From the NCBI GenBank assembly GCA_046233135.1, contig JBJXHN010000011.1, positions 71,716 to 135,715 on the forward strand: a stretch of 64,000 bases of DNA, written 5' to 3'. The notes beneath the pieces were generated by a model, which was given only the letters and a program-made list of their open reading frames with translations, was not told where the DNA came from and searched no databases. Positions within the stretch are counted from its first letter, which is position 1. Each line of letters opens with the position of its first letter. Below, piece after piece: positions 16,101 through 23,367 of this stretch. The DNA comes from JBJXHN01 sp046233135. Its GTDB lineage: Bacteria > Pseudomonadota > Alphaproteobacteria > Rhodospirillales > Rhodospirillaceae. Both the position numbers and the translations under genes were made by a program.

Positions 16101-17476
16101 AGAACCAGCGGCTGCGCGTGCATTACCTGATGGAGCCGGGCTGGAAGGCAGATGCCGCCATTCAGGGGCTGGGCCGCACCAACCGGACCAATCAGGCGCA
16201 ACCGCCGCTGTTCCGGCCGATTGCCTCCGATGTCAAAGCCGAGAAGCGCTTCCTCTCGACCATCGCCTGCCGCCTCGACACGCTGGGCGCGATCACACGC
16301 GGCCAGCGCCAGACCGGCGGGCAGGGGCTGTTCCGCCCCGAGGACAATCTGGAATCCGCCTATGCCCGCGATGCGTTGCGCCAGCTCTATCTACTGATCG
16401 TGCGCGGCAAGGTCGAGGGTTGCTCGCTCGAACGGTTTGAATCCGCTACCGGCCTGAAGCTGATGGACTCGACCGGCATCAAGGACGAACTGCCGCCGAT
16501 CACCACCTTTCTCAACCGCCTGCTGGCGCTGACCATCGAGTTGCAGGGCATCCTGTTCTCGGCCTTCGAGCAGCTTCTGCAGGCGCGGATCGACGGGGCG
16601 ATTGCATCCGGCACCTATGACATGGGGCTGGAAACGCTGAAGGCCGAAAGCTTCATCGTCACGGACCGGCAGGTGATCCACACCCATCCGGGCACCGGCG
16701 CGGAAACTCGGCTCCTGACCCTCACCGAGCGCAAGCGCAATCAGCCGGTCACGCTCGATGCAGTCCTGGCTGAACTGGATGATCCCCGCGCAAGATTGCT
16801 CATCAACGAGCGATCCGGTCGCGCCGCCGTGCAGATCACGACCACCAGCGTCATGCTGGATGATGGCGAGATCGAACGGCGTGTGCGGCTGATCCGGCCC
16901 ATGGAGGCGATGAACATTCCGGTGCGGGCGATGGGCGAGACCCATTGGATCGAGGCCGGCCGTGCCGCCTTCACCGCGGCCTGGAAGGCGGAACTGGCCG
17001 AGGTGCCCGAGTTCACCGACAGCATCCTGCATATGGTGACAGGTTTGCTTCTGCCAATCTGGAAACGCCTGCCGCAGGACTCCTCCCGCGTCTATCGGCT
17101 CCAGACCGACGAGGGCGAGCGCATCATCGGTCGCCGGGTATCGCCGGCTTGGGCTGCCAATGCTTCGGCCAGTGGCGTCACCCGCAGCCTGACACCGGAT
17201 GCCGCCTATGCCGCGCTGATCGAAGGTCGCACGATCCTTGATCTCGCCGAAGGGCTGCAACTGCGCCGCGTCCGGGTCATGGGCGCCAACCGGATCGAAC
17301 TGACCGGCTTTACTGACGCAATGCGCGACCGGCTGCGGGCCTATGGCCTCTTCAGCGAGATAATCTCCTGGAAACTGCGCTTCTTCGTGCCGGTCGGCGC
17401 AACGGGACCGGAGATCACCGGCAAACTGCTTGACCGCTTCCCGGTTGAACGCATCGGTGAGCGGGAGGCCGCATAA
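13154..17476 (+). CDS. methyltransferase-helicase fusion, strawberry-notch/DarB-like
   Basis: From the ATG at 13154 the product is 1440 residues. Near residue 145 a SAM-methyltransferase motif I (DRVLEPSAGTGLLA) is followed near 210 by an adenine-methylase motif IV (LMNPPFS). An SF2 helicase/NTPase of the strawberry-notch type follows: a Walker A-like GDGTGAGKGRQ near 497 and a DESH box (IIFDESHS) near 604. Phage P1 DarB combines the same two activities and protects DNA from type I restriction in cis (known), so an anti-defence role on entry is plausible but unproven here. The stop overlaps the next start by one base (TAATG). Confidence 0.85.
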   Translation: MNMVFPVANPVTPLAAAPAILAAANLLLPHFERGQRVDAVTLRGAMETAFGASDATGAWDWKLAYEACEVATVLFLRKYGKALFRKAASPAARISVLAKIAGLLPTQTRRSEESQNFQQFSTPVPLGLAALTAAAITPDDRVLEPSAGTGLLAILAQTIGGSLILNELADTRADLLAQLFPAFAVTRFDAAQIDDHLAADAVPSVVLMNPPFSVMANVSGRVADAAYRHVASALARLAPGGRLVTITGAGFGPEASAWRDAFIRLQARGRVVFTAAVDGAVYAKHGTTIDTRLTVIDKLPADDPASFPASPGIAPDVATLIEWIEAHVPQRSPVSLPKIAVPALSAAPKTVRGYLARATTALPPAAPANDPEGVELAYETVDWTPPEGARLSDAIYEEYALQSLRIAGAQPHPTKLVQSAAMASVAPPRPSYRPMLPADICARLSDAQLETVIYAGEAHADHLAGAWTVDEHFDNVSAAPEDAAGSIRFRRGFMLGDGTGAGKGRQSAAIILDNWLRGRRKAIWISKSDKLIEDAQRDWSALGMERLLVTPLSRFPQGAKVTLSEGILFTTYATLRSDDRGEKVSRVKQIVEWLGSDFDGAIIFDESHSMQNAGGGKGERGDVAASQQGRAGLRLQHALPDARVVYVSATGATTVHNLAYAQRLGLWGGEDFPFQTRAEFVEAIEVGGVAAMEVLARDLRSLGLYTARSLSYDGVEYELIEHQLTDEQRHIYDSYAAAFAVIHGNLDAAMEAANITGGEGTLNRQAKSAARSAFESTKQRFFGHLLTSMKTPTLIRSIDADLEAGHAAVIQIVSTGEALMERRLSEIPTEEWNDISVDVTPREYVGSYLQHSFPVQLYEPFTDGEGNLSSRPVFRDGQPVECREAVARRDEMLEQLGSLPPVPGALDQIVQRFGTDMVAEVTGRSRRIVRKGDGASARLAVENRAPSANLAETSAFMDDQKRILVFSDAGGTGRSYHAELSAKNQRLRVHYLMEPGWKADAAIQGLGRTNRTNQAQPPLFRPIASDVKAEKRFLSTIACRLDTLGAITRGQRQTGGQGLFRPEDNLESAYARDALRQLYLLIVRGKVEGCSLERFESATGLKLMDSTGIKDELPPITTFLNRLLALTIELQGILFSAFEQLLQARIDGAIASGTYDMGLETLKAESFIVTDRQVIHTHPGTGAETRLLTLTERKRNQPVTLDAVLAELDDPRARLLINERSGRAAVQITTTSVMLDDGEIERRVRLIRPMEAMNIPVRAMGETHWIEAGRAAFTAAWKAELAEVPEFTDSILHMVTGLLLPIWKRLPQDSSRVYRLQTDEGERIIGRRVSPAWAANASASGVTRSLTPDAAYAALIEGRTILDLAEGLQLRRVRVMGANRIELTGFTDAMRDRLRAYGLFSEIISWKLRFFVPVGATGPEITGKLLDRFPVERIGEREAA

Positions 17477-18513
17477 TGGCGCGTCTCAACGCTTCCGAAT
17501 TGGCGCAGCGTCTGGGCCGACAGGCCGAGGCGGTGTGCCGCTACTATCTGTCGAACGGGCGCAAACAGGGCAATTACTGGCAGGTTGGTGATGTCCGAAA
17601 CACGGCTGGCCGCTCCATGTTCGTCCGACTGCACGACAGCATGAAAGGCGTTGCCGGTAAATGGCAGGACTCGGCCACGGGTGAATATGGCGATCTGCTC
17701 GATGTCATACGGGACTCGCTCGGTCTGATCGACTTCGCAGACGTTGCCGAAGAAGCCCGGCGCTTCCTCAGCCTGCCGCATCCTGAACCGCAGCCGTCAT
17801 CCCGTCCGTCCCGAACGCCAGCACCATCGGGATCATCCGAGGCCGCACGCCGCCTCTGGCGCATGACGCAGCCGCTGATCGGCAGTATCGCAGAAACGTA
17901 TTTACGCGGACGCGGCATTACGGATTTACGCCAGACCGCAAATCTGCGCTTTCACCCCAACTGCTACTGTCGGCCCGAGGAGGATGGCCCGACCGAAACA
18001 TGGCCCGCCATGATCGCCGCCGTCACCGACTTCGATGGCAGGATCACCGGCGCACACCGCACATGGCTGGCCCCTGACGGTTCCGGCAAGGCACCTGTCG
18101 ATCCGCCGAGGAAGGCAATGGGCGACCTGCTCGGACATGCGGTGCGTCTCGGTGATGCGCGGGATGTCATGGCAGCGGGGGAAGGTATAGAAACCATCCT
18201 GTCGCTGCGTCAGGCTCTGCCCACCATGCCGATGGTTTCCGCACTTTCGGCCGGACACCTCGCCGCCATCCTGTTCCCGCCGCAACTGCGCAGGCTCTAT
18301 ATCGTCCGCGACAACGATCCGGCAGGTGACAGCGCCCGCGATAGCCTGGTGGACCGGGCGCACGAGGCCGGGATCGACGCCATCACGCTCTCGCCCATGA
18401 TGGGGGACTTCAACGAAGATCTCGCAACTTACGGGCTGGATGCCGTTCGGGCAGAGATCCGGGTGCAAATCGCTCCCGAGGACGTCAGCCGCTTCATGGC
18501 ATCAATCGCATAG
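17476..18513 (+). CDS. Toprim-domain primase-like protein (DUF7146 type)
   Basis: The 345-residue protein has a primase-like N-terminal region (LAQRLGRQAEAVCRYYL...GNYWQVGD...GDLLDVIRD) and a C-terminal Toprim fold. GEGIETILSL (near 235) supplies the Toprim glutamate and YIVRDNDPAGDSA (near 274) the DxD. Such proteins are DnaG-like primase/Toprim enzymes on mobile elements. A complete zinc-finger CHC2 motif is not visible, so priming ability is uncertain. It is coupled to the upstream helicase gene by a one-base overlap. Confidence 0.82.
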   Translation: MARLNASELAQRLGRQAEAVCRYYLSNGRKQGNYWQVGDVRNTAGRSMFVRLHDSMKGVAGKWQDSATGEYGDLLDVIRDSLGLIDFADVAEEARRFLSLPHPEPQPSSRPSRTPAPSGSSEAARRLWRMTQPLIGSIAETYLRGRGITDLRQTANLRFHPNCYCRPEEDGPTETWPAMIAAVTDFDGRITGAHRTWLAPDGSGKAPVDPPRKAMGDLLGHAVRLGDARDVMAAGEGIETILSLRQALPTMPMVSALSAGHLAAILFPPQLRRLYIVRDNDPAGDSARDSLVDRAHEAGIDAITLSPMMGDFNEDLATYGLDAVRAEIRVQIAPEDVSRFMASIA

Positions 18514-18659
18514 CCGGTACGGGGCCGTGATCGGGGCGTTCCGATCCTGTCATGCGCATAGGCTGCATCCTGTCATCAGTAGAGGACCGCGCCTTGGCCT
18601 TCCGAGAGGGCGATCGGCCCACAAACGCTCCGGTCAGGCAATGGCGGCGCCCGACTGAT

Positions 18660-18819
18660 TTCCGTCGGCGGCAGAGCCGCCTTTACAGCGCGAAACAAAT
18701 CAGCCCGGCTTTGCCATCAAGGCCCTCGCCAGAGGCTCGCGCTGCCAGACCGGAGCGCCCGTGAGCTTTCGTCGCCATGAAGGCCGCGACGGTCGCGGTC
18801 CAACTGACGGAAGCATCCC
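18660..18819 (+). promoter_or_regulatory. structured leader, family 2, copy 1 (before DUF2493)
   Basis: The 306-bp gap 18514-18819 holds no convincing gene. From about 18667 it resembles the leader of the DUF736 gene at 22316. A CGGC-AGA-GCCG hairpin is followed by a GCGCG-AACAA tract, a GCCAG...CCGG region and a TCGCCAT-GAGGCCGC box near 18773-18790. The shared order and spacing suggest a second leader RNA family. Confidence 0.45.
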
Positions 18820-19746
18820 ATGTACGCGCACGACGATTTCGAACCCGACCACAGCACGTCCCCGACCGGCCATGCCATCGAAGAACTCGAACTCTACGGC
18901 TACCGCCCCTCGGAAGACGAGGCCGATCCCCGGATCACACCCGAAGATCACGCCATCCAGGGCGCAGTCTCCGACATCTTCGACGCCCTGATTTCCACCA
19001 TGGCCGATACCAGCCTCGATTTCGACCTCGACGAAATCCTCTGGTCCACCGTCAACACCTTCCACCGCGCTGTCGAGCGGATCGAGACCAAACTCGACGA
19101 TAACGAGCAGGCACAGAAGCGCCTTCAGCGCGAACAGGATGGCAGCGAGGTCAAATCCGTCCAGCTCGAAACCCTGATCGGCGCGGGCCAAAGCCTGATC
19201 GAGCGCCGCGACAGCATGGAAACCTTCCGCGATACCGCCGCCGACATCTATCTGCGCACCATCGGAACGCCCTGGTCACAACGCTCCGGGTCACGGGTCA
19301 ACCATCGCCAGATGACTTCGGCCATGATCGACAGCCGCGACTTCATCGCCGCAAAACGCCGGGCTGACAACGAGGTGCTGCTGCCCGCCGGACCAAAGAT
19401 CGCCTTCTCGGGCGGAGACACCACCGATCATCGGACGATCTGGGCCAAGCTCGATCAAGTCCACGCCAAGCACCCGGACATGGTGCTGATGCACGGCGGA
19501 TCGCCCAAGGGTGCGGAACGCATCGCGGCCACCTGGGCCAATAACCGCAAGGTCGCACAGGTCGCTTTCAAACCCGACTGGGTGAAACATGCCAAGGCAG
19601 CACCCTTCAAGCGCAACGACCAGATGCTCGCCACGATGCCGATCGGAGTCATCATCTTCCCCGGCACGGGCATTCAGGACAACCTGGCCGATAAGGCCCG
19701 CAAGATGGGCATCCCGGTCTATCGCTTCGGGACCGGCAGCGCGTGA
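18820..19746 (+). CDS. DUF2493 (SLOG-superfamily, YpsA-related) protein
   Basis: The 308-residue protein has an acidic, partly coiled N-terminal half (about residues 40-130). The C-terminal DUF2493 domain contains KIAFSGGDTTDHRTIWAKLD and MVLMHGGSPKGAERIAA, the glycine-rich nucleotide-binding motif of SLOG-fold proteins, and ends VIIFPGTGIQDNLADKARKMGIPVYRFG. SLOG domains bind nucleotides or nucleotide-derived ligands; the role of this subfamily in conjugative elements is not known. It follows a long structured leader. Confidence 0.85.
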   Translation: MYAHDDFEPDHSTSPTGHAIEELELYGYRPSEDEADPRITPEDHAIQGAVSDIFDALISTMADTSLDFDLDEILWSTVNTFHRAVERIETKLDDNEQAQKRLQREQDGSEVKSVQLETLIGAGQSLIERRDSMETFRDTAADIYLRTIGTPWSQRSGSRVNHRQMTSAMIDSRDFIAAKRRADNEVLLPAGPKIAFSGGDTTDHRTIWAKLDQVHAKHPDMVLMHGGSPKGAERIAATWANNRKVAQVAFKPDWVKHAKAAPFKRNDQMLATMPIGVIIFPGTGIQDNLADKARKMGIPVYRFGTGSA

Positions 19747-19897
19747 GCGCTGCCTTCCCACCTCATCATGAGCATGACGATAGCGCTCGCCGACCATTCC
19801 ATGTCGCACAGACAGGCATATTCATGCTATATGTCGCAGTGCGCCGTGGTGGTGGTGGAAGGCGCAACCGTCCAACCTTTTGCACGGAGACACCACC

Positions 19898-20338
19898 ATG
19901 ATCGTTCTTGGAATCCTCGTTTCCATCGCAGCCATCGGCGCCATGTGCTGGTTGCTGTTCAATCTCGCCGTATTCGCCCTGCCGTTCTTCATCGGTCTGA
20001 ACTCAGGCATCTGGGCCTATGGCACAGGAGCTGGTTGGCTCGGCGGCATCGTCGTCGGTCTTCTTGCCGCTGGTCTAACACTGGCCGTCGGTCAAGGCCT
20101 GCTCATGCTGATCCGCCCGATCTGGGCGCGTCTGCTAATTGCTCTGGCCTTCGTCGCTCCGGCGGGGATGGCCGGATTCTATGCCACGCTCGGTATTGTC
20201 AAACACATGATGCCGTCTGAGACATGGCAGATCATCTTCTCGGTGATCGGCGCGGTTGCAGTGGGCGTGACGGCGTTCCTGCGCGTTGCGGGCATGGCGG
20301 CAGCCGGTCCAGCGAACGAGAGCTTCGCGCGCGCTTGA
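19898..20338 (+). CDS. small integral membrane protein
   Basis: Starting at the ATG after ACGGAG, the product is 146 residues with four hydrophobic segments (about residues 3-35, 40-65, 70-95 and 110-130). No enzyme motif is visible. The 3' end carries the first copy of a 20-bp direct repeat (20295-20314) whose second copy lies after the DUF3800 gene. That copy is followed by an alternative in-frame ending, so the original C-terminus of this gene may have been displaced by an insertion. Confidence 0.65.
   Translation: MIVLGILVSIAAIGAMCWLLFNLAVFALPFFIGLNSGIWAYGTGAGWLGGIVVGLLAAGLTLAVGQGLLMLIRPIWARLLIALAFVAPAGMAGFYATLGIVKHMMPSETWQIIFSVIGAVAVGVTAFLRVAGMAAAGPANESFARA
20295..20314 (+). repeat. 20-bp direct repeat, left copy
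   Basis: Identical over 20 bases to 21703-21722, with near matches just outside. It lies within the last codons of the membrane-protein gene (encoding AAAGPA). The two copies bracket the DUF3800 gene. Confidence 0.85.
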
Positions 20339-20439
20339 AATTCCTTGCGTGGTTACTTGGAGCCCAAAGTGACACATCCGTGCCAGCGCGTTGTCCGTTT
20401 TCCTTTGGTGAAAGTAACAATACGTATTAGTTTGATCGG

Positions 20440-21567
20440 ATGATTGATGTCGACGAAATACGTAATCCACAAATTCAGATGTTCGGGCTGACAGGGGCAG
20501 ACACCGTCTACACGTTTTACCATGACGAGACGAACAACATCCGCAAGCTTCATGTCGGCGAGCAGGGGCTAAACGTCCCCGAGCTGAAAACATTTGTTCT
20601 CGGCGGCGTTGTTCATGAAGGACCGCAGCGCCCACTGGACCTTTCATCGCTTCGCCAGGTTATGCGCATTCAGCCTTCAGCGCATGAGATCAAACTTAAA
20701 CATGTCGCGAAGGGTGAATTCCTTGACATCCTTAAATCGAGCAAGTTAACCGCGTTTTTGCAGTGGATCGCCGACAACGACCTGATGCTGCACTATCACG
20801 AGCTTGATCCCTTGTACTGGTCGGTTGTCGATGTGATCGACTCCATTTTGCCAGAACTCGGGAACTCAATGCTGATTGAATATCATGCACTCTTGAAAAG
20901 CGATTTCGCAGAAATCGTCAGGCATGAGCTGCCGTTTGTGGTCGATCTGTTCCGCCGGTATGATTATCCGGATATCGCTCCGCAGAACCGAGAGCCGTTT
21001 CTGAACGAGCTGATCGATCTTGTTGAAAGAAATGCGGGCCTTCTTGATGAAGGGATGAATGCAATGATGCTCAAGGGCGTCCTGCAGGCAGGCCGTTCTC
21101 TGGATGAGCTTGCGTTTATCGAAGGGTTTTCCGCGCGTAAACTGATTGAAGATTTCAGCGCCTTTTATCGCAACCGTGTAGCCGTTTTCAAAAATTCTAA
21201 GCACATCATGGACATGGAAACAGAAATCCGTGATGCTTTCGAGGACGTGCAGCTTTCCTGTAATGGCGAGCCTTTCACTAATTACCTATTTTCAGATTCG
21301 CACTCGGAAGCCGGAATTCAGCTCTCGGACATTGCAGTCGGCGTGATTGGCAAGATGCATACTTATCTGTCCCAAACATCGGCGGAAGAGGTCGACAGAG
21401 AACGTGCGGCCCTGACTGGAGCTGCTCTGGAAAATGCCGAATTGCTCCGCGACCTGATCGATAATTCCAATGCCGCCAATCCGGCGTTTCTACATCACGT
21501 TGCCAGCCTACATGACATTGATAAACTGGATCGGTTTCTTCGCTTTGCCGATGGTCGATATGCATAG
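20440..21567 (+). CDS. DUF3800 domain protein (cargo)
   Basis: The 375-residue protein shows the DUF3800 pattern: an N-terminal YHDETNN acidic motif (residues about 26-32), then FVLGGVVHEG, and a C-terminal SEAGIQLSDIAVGVIGKM. DUF3800 proteins have an RNase H-like fold and are frequent cargo of mobile elements; the biochemical role is not established. The sequence is visibly less G+C-rich than its neighbours and lies between 20-bp direct repeats. This points to separate acquisition. Confidence 0.8.
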   Translation: MIDVDEIRNPQIQMFGLTGADTVYTFYHDETNNIRKLHVGEQGLNVPELKTFVLGGVVHEGPQRPLDLSSLRQVMRIQPSAHEIKLKHVAKGEFLDILKSSKLTAFLQWIADNDLMLHYHELDPLYWSVVDVIDSILPELGNSMLIEYHALLKSDFAEIVRHELPFVVDLFRRYDYPDIAPQNREPFLNELIDLVERNAGLLDEGMNAMMLKGVLQAGRSLDELAFIEGFSARKLIEDFSAFYRNRVAVFKNSKHIMDMETEIRDAFEDVQLSCNGEPFTNYLFSDSHSEAGIQLSDIAVGVIGKMHTYLSQTSAEEVDRERAALTGAALENAELLRDLIDNSNAANPAFLHHVASLHDIDKLDRFLRFADGRYA

Positions 21568-21702
21568 AAACCGCAGACTGAGTACACACGATGTGTAGAG
21601 CTCAGTTTCCTCACTAGAACAAGGGAAAGAAAGGTAGCTTTGTCCCGCAGAACAGTCATGGCCTCCATCGTAGCATAGCTGCTTTTCGACCCAAAGTGGG
21701 CC

Positions 21703-21722
21703 TGGCGGCAGCCGGTCCAGCG
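21703..21722 (+). repeat. 20-bp direct repeat, right copy
   Basis: Exact match to 20295-20314. It continues into a short frame encoding GNLART and a stop, which looks like an alternative or ancestral end of the membrane-protein gene. Confidence 0.85.
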
Positions 21723-22159
21723 GACGGGAACCTTGCACGCACCTGAACCGCAACGATCCGTTGATGGCGACCAGAAGCGGGAGTGGATCATCTTCCATCT
21801 TCGTCAGGAAAATGGTGGCAGACAGCGACCAGGCATCGGTTCAGCTTGAGTCACAGACGCGGCCCATAGGAGCGCAGAACTGTCCGCAGCAGCGTTTGTG
21901 GTCTGACCAGAACCCGGTTGGGGGCAATGCCGGTAGAACAGGCCGGGAAGAAAGATGCGCATGGCCTGAGACGCAGGGCGACAGGCAAGGCCGGTGTTAC
22001 CCGTCTGGTCATCATGATGGGCTTCAAGATTGCCACGTCTCCGTTCAGCCCCCCGTGTCTCGACCGCTCCAAACGGCCTCTTCAATGGCCTGATCTGTCC
22101 GAAGAACAGCGCGATGCGCTTCGACCGCTTTAGCGCAACAGCGTCGTCACAACTTTCTT
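21723..22159. other. noncoding stretch after the DUF3800 insertion
   Basis: No ORF here has a ribosome site, recognisable sequence or consistent codon use. It is probably intergenic sequence and the upstream part of the DUF736 leader. Confidence 0.4.
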
Positions 22160-22315
22160 CCCCTGACGGCAGAGCCGCCATTCCGCGCGGAACAAGAAAG
22201 TTCCTCCTGTGCTGTCCAGCCCCCAAAGGGCGTGCGCCAGCGTTCGTCTCCGGCCCGTCGATCGCCATAGAGGCCGCAATGGTGCGGGCTCGGAAACGGA
22301 AAACGGAGACTTAAA
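22160..22315 (+). promoter_or_regulatory. structured leader, family 2, copy 2 (before DUF736)
   Basis: This leader resembles 18660-18819: a CGGC-AGA-GCCG hairpin near 22166, GCGCGGAACAA, CGCCAGCGTTCG, CCGGCCCGT and ATCGCCATAGAGGCCGC near 22260-22278. A CGGAG ribosome site precedes the ATG. Confidence 0.45.
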
Positions 22316-22642
22316 ATGGCAACCATCGGCACCTTCAAGAAGACCGGCTCGAACGACTTCACCGGCGAAATCGTCACCCTCAGCGTCCAGGCCAAAGGCG
22401 TGCGCATCGTTCCCGACCTGCGCGCCACCGGCGAGAACGCCCCCAGCCACCGGGTTCTGGTCGGCCGCGCCGAAATCGGCGCCGCCTGGTCCAAGCGCTC
22501 CAACGAGGGCCGCGACTATCTGGGCCTCAAGCTGGACGATCCGAGCTTCAACGCCCCGATCTATGCCAACCTCTTCGATGACGAAGAAGGCGACACCTTC
22601 TCCCTCATCTGGTCCCGCCCCAACGGTCGCCGCGGCGACTGA
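22316..22642 (+). CDS. DUF736 family protein
   Basis: The 108-residue protein has the full DUF736 pattern: ATIGTFKKTGSNDFTGEIVTL, DLRATGENAPSHRV, GAAWSKRSNEGRDYLGLKLDDPSF, and the IYANLFDDEEG end. DUF736 proteins are hallmark small proteins of alphaproteobacterial conjugative elements with unknown function. A second DUF736 gene lies at 28074. A strong terminator follows. Confidence 0.92.
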   Translation: MATIGTFKKTGSNDFTGEIVTLSVQAKGVRIVPDLRATGENAPSHRVLVGRAEIGAAWSKRSNEGRDYLGLKLDDPSFNAPIYANLFDDEEGDTFSLIWSRPNGRRGD

Positions 22643-22652
22643 GGCGCGGAAC

Positions 22653-22684
22653 AAAGGCCCCGACCGCAAGGTCGGGGCCTTTCT
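22653..22684. terminator. bidirectional intrinsic terminator
   Basis: A long perfect stem (AAAGGCCCCGACC pairing with GGTCGGGGCCTTT) has a 4-nt loop and T-rich flanks on both sides. It can end the DUF736 transcript on the plus strand and the minus-strand ORF that stops at 22684. Confidence 0.88.
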
Positions 22685-22968
22685 CATACCCGCAGGAACG
22701 CTGTCACGCCCACCGCAACCGCTACACCCGGTTCTCCACCCGCACGCCGGGCATGCGGACGAACTCCTTTTACCACGATCAGCCACTCGCTGCGGGCGTG
22801 TGCGCCGATCTGCATGTCGTGCGGCCCGCAATGCGTGCCCGCGCGCTCCAACTCGGCGCGGGCCTGCCCAAAATGGGCGGCCGCCTTGTCGCCCTGCGGG
22901 CCGCGCTCTCGTCTGCGCCGGAACCGCGCAATCGCGCGTTTGCGCCATTCGGCTTCGATCACTGGCAC
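22684..22968 (-). CDS. small basic hypothetical protein, possibly 5'-truncated
   Basis: The 94-residue ORF begins at a GTG. The frame stays open a further 14 codons upstream (reading DDIPVP just before the start) without a better start codon, which suggests loss of the original 5' end. It is rich in Arg/Lys (WRKRAIARFRRRR) and has a THCGPHDMQIG motif. The last residues, AVAVGVTAFLRV, repeat those of the membrane protein ending at 20338, with the DNA conserved too. It converges on the DUF736 gene through a shared terminator. Confidence 0.45.
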   Translation of the reverse strand: MPVIEAEWRKRAIARFRRRRERGPQGDKAAAHFGQARAELERAGTHCGPHDMQIGAHARSEWLIVVKGVRPHARRAGGEPGVAVAVGVTAFLRV

Positions 22969-23151
22969 CGGAATGTCGTCAGGGTGTCTCCCATGTGACG
23001 CGCTAAAGTGCTAACGAGAGATTCTTTAATGGATTGATCGGGTTAGGCGATCCACTTATCGCGTTAGATACGCTACCGCAAAACCATTCGATACCGCAGC
23101 CTTTTCAAGTCGGACGTAGCCTTGTGCCGTCCGGCTTTGGGAGGACGCGCC

Positions 23152-23367
23152 ATGCAGAGCATAGATTGGCGTACTCCGGCGGCCTATAAACGCATTAAAG
23201 ACCTTCCGCCCGCCGGTTTCGCCTGGGAATATCTTCGTCGCAACGAAGACTATCGCCGTGACGTCGAGAGACTCGCGCATAGGAGAGAACCCGCGGGAGA
23301 AGAGGTTAACGCCTTTGCTTCCCGCTGGGGGGTGCGATTTCGCACACGACCCCGACGCGCAGCCTGA
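23152..23367 (+). CDS. DUF6499 ORF, first part of an FseA-like activator (zero frame)
   Basis: The ATG follows GGGAGG. The 71-residue product reads SIDWRTPAAYKRIKDLPPAGFAWEYLRRNEDY, the DUF6499 domain. At 23323-23332 the frame encodes R-W-G over a run of six Gs and then reaches a stop at 23365-23367. Reading one base forward after GGG joins it to the DUF2285 frame, giving a 264-residue fusion. In ICEMlSymR7A the activator FseA is made by a programmed +1 frameshift joining just these two domains (Ramsay and colleagues). I infer the same here. Confidence 0.8.
   Translation: MQSIDWRTPAAYKRIKDLPPAGFAWEYLRRNEDYRRDVERLAHRREPAGEEVNAFASRWGVRFRTRPRRAA

Noticed and set aside
21723..22159. Several overlapping small ORFs on both strands
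   Set aside because: They lack ribosome sites and recognisable protein patterns, and their codon use does not fit neighbouring genes.
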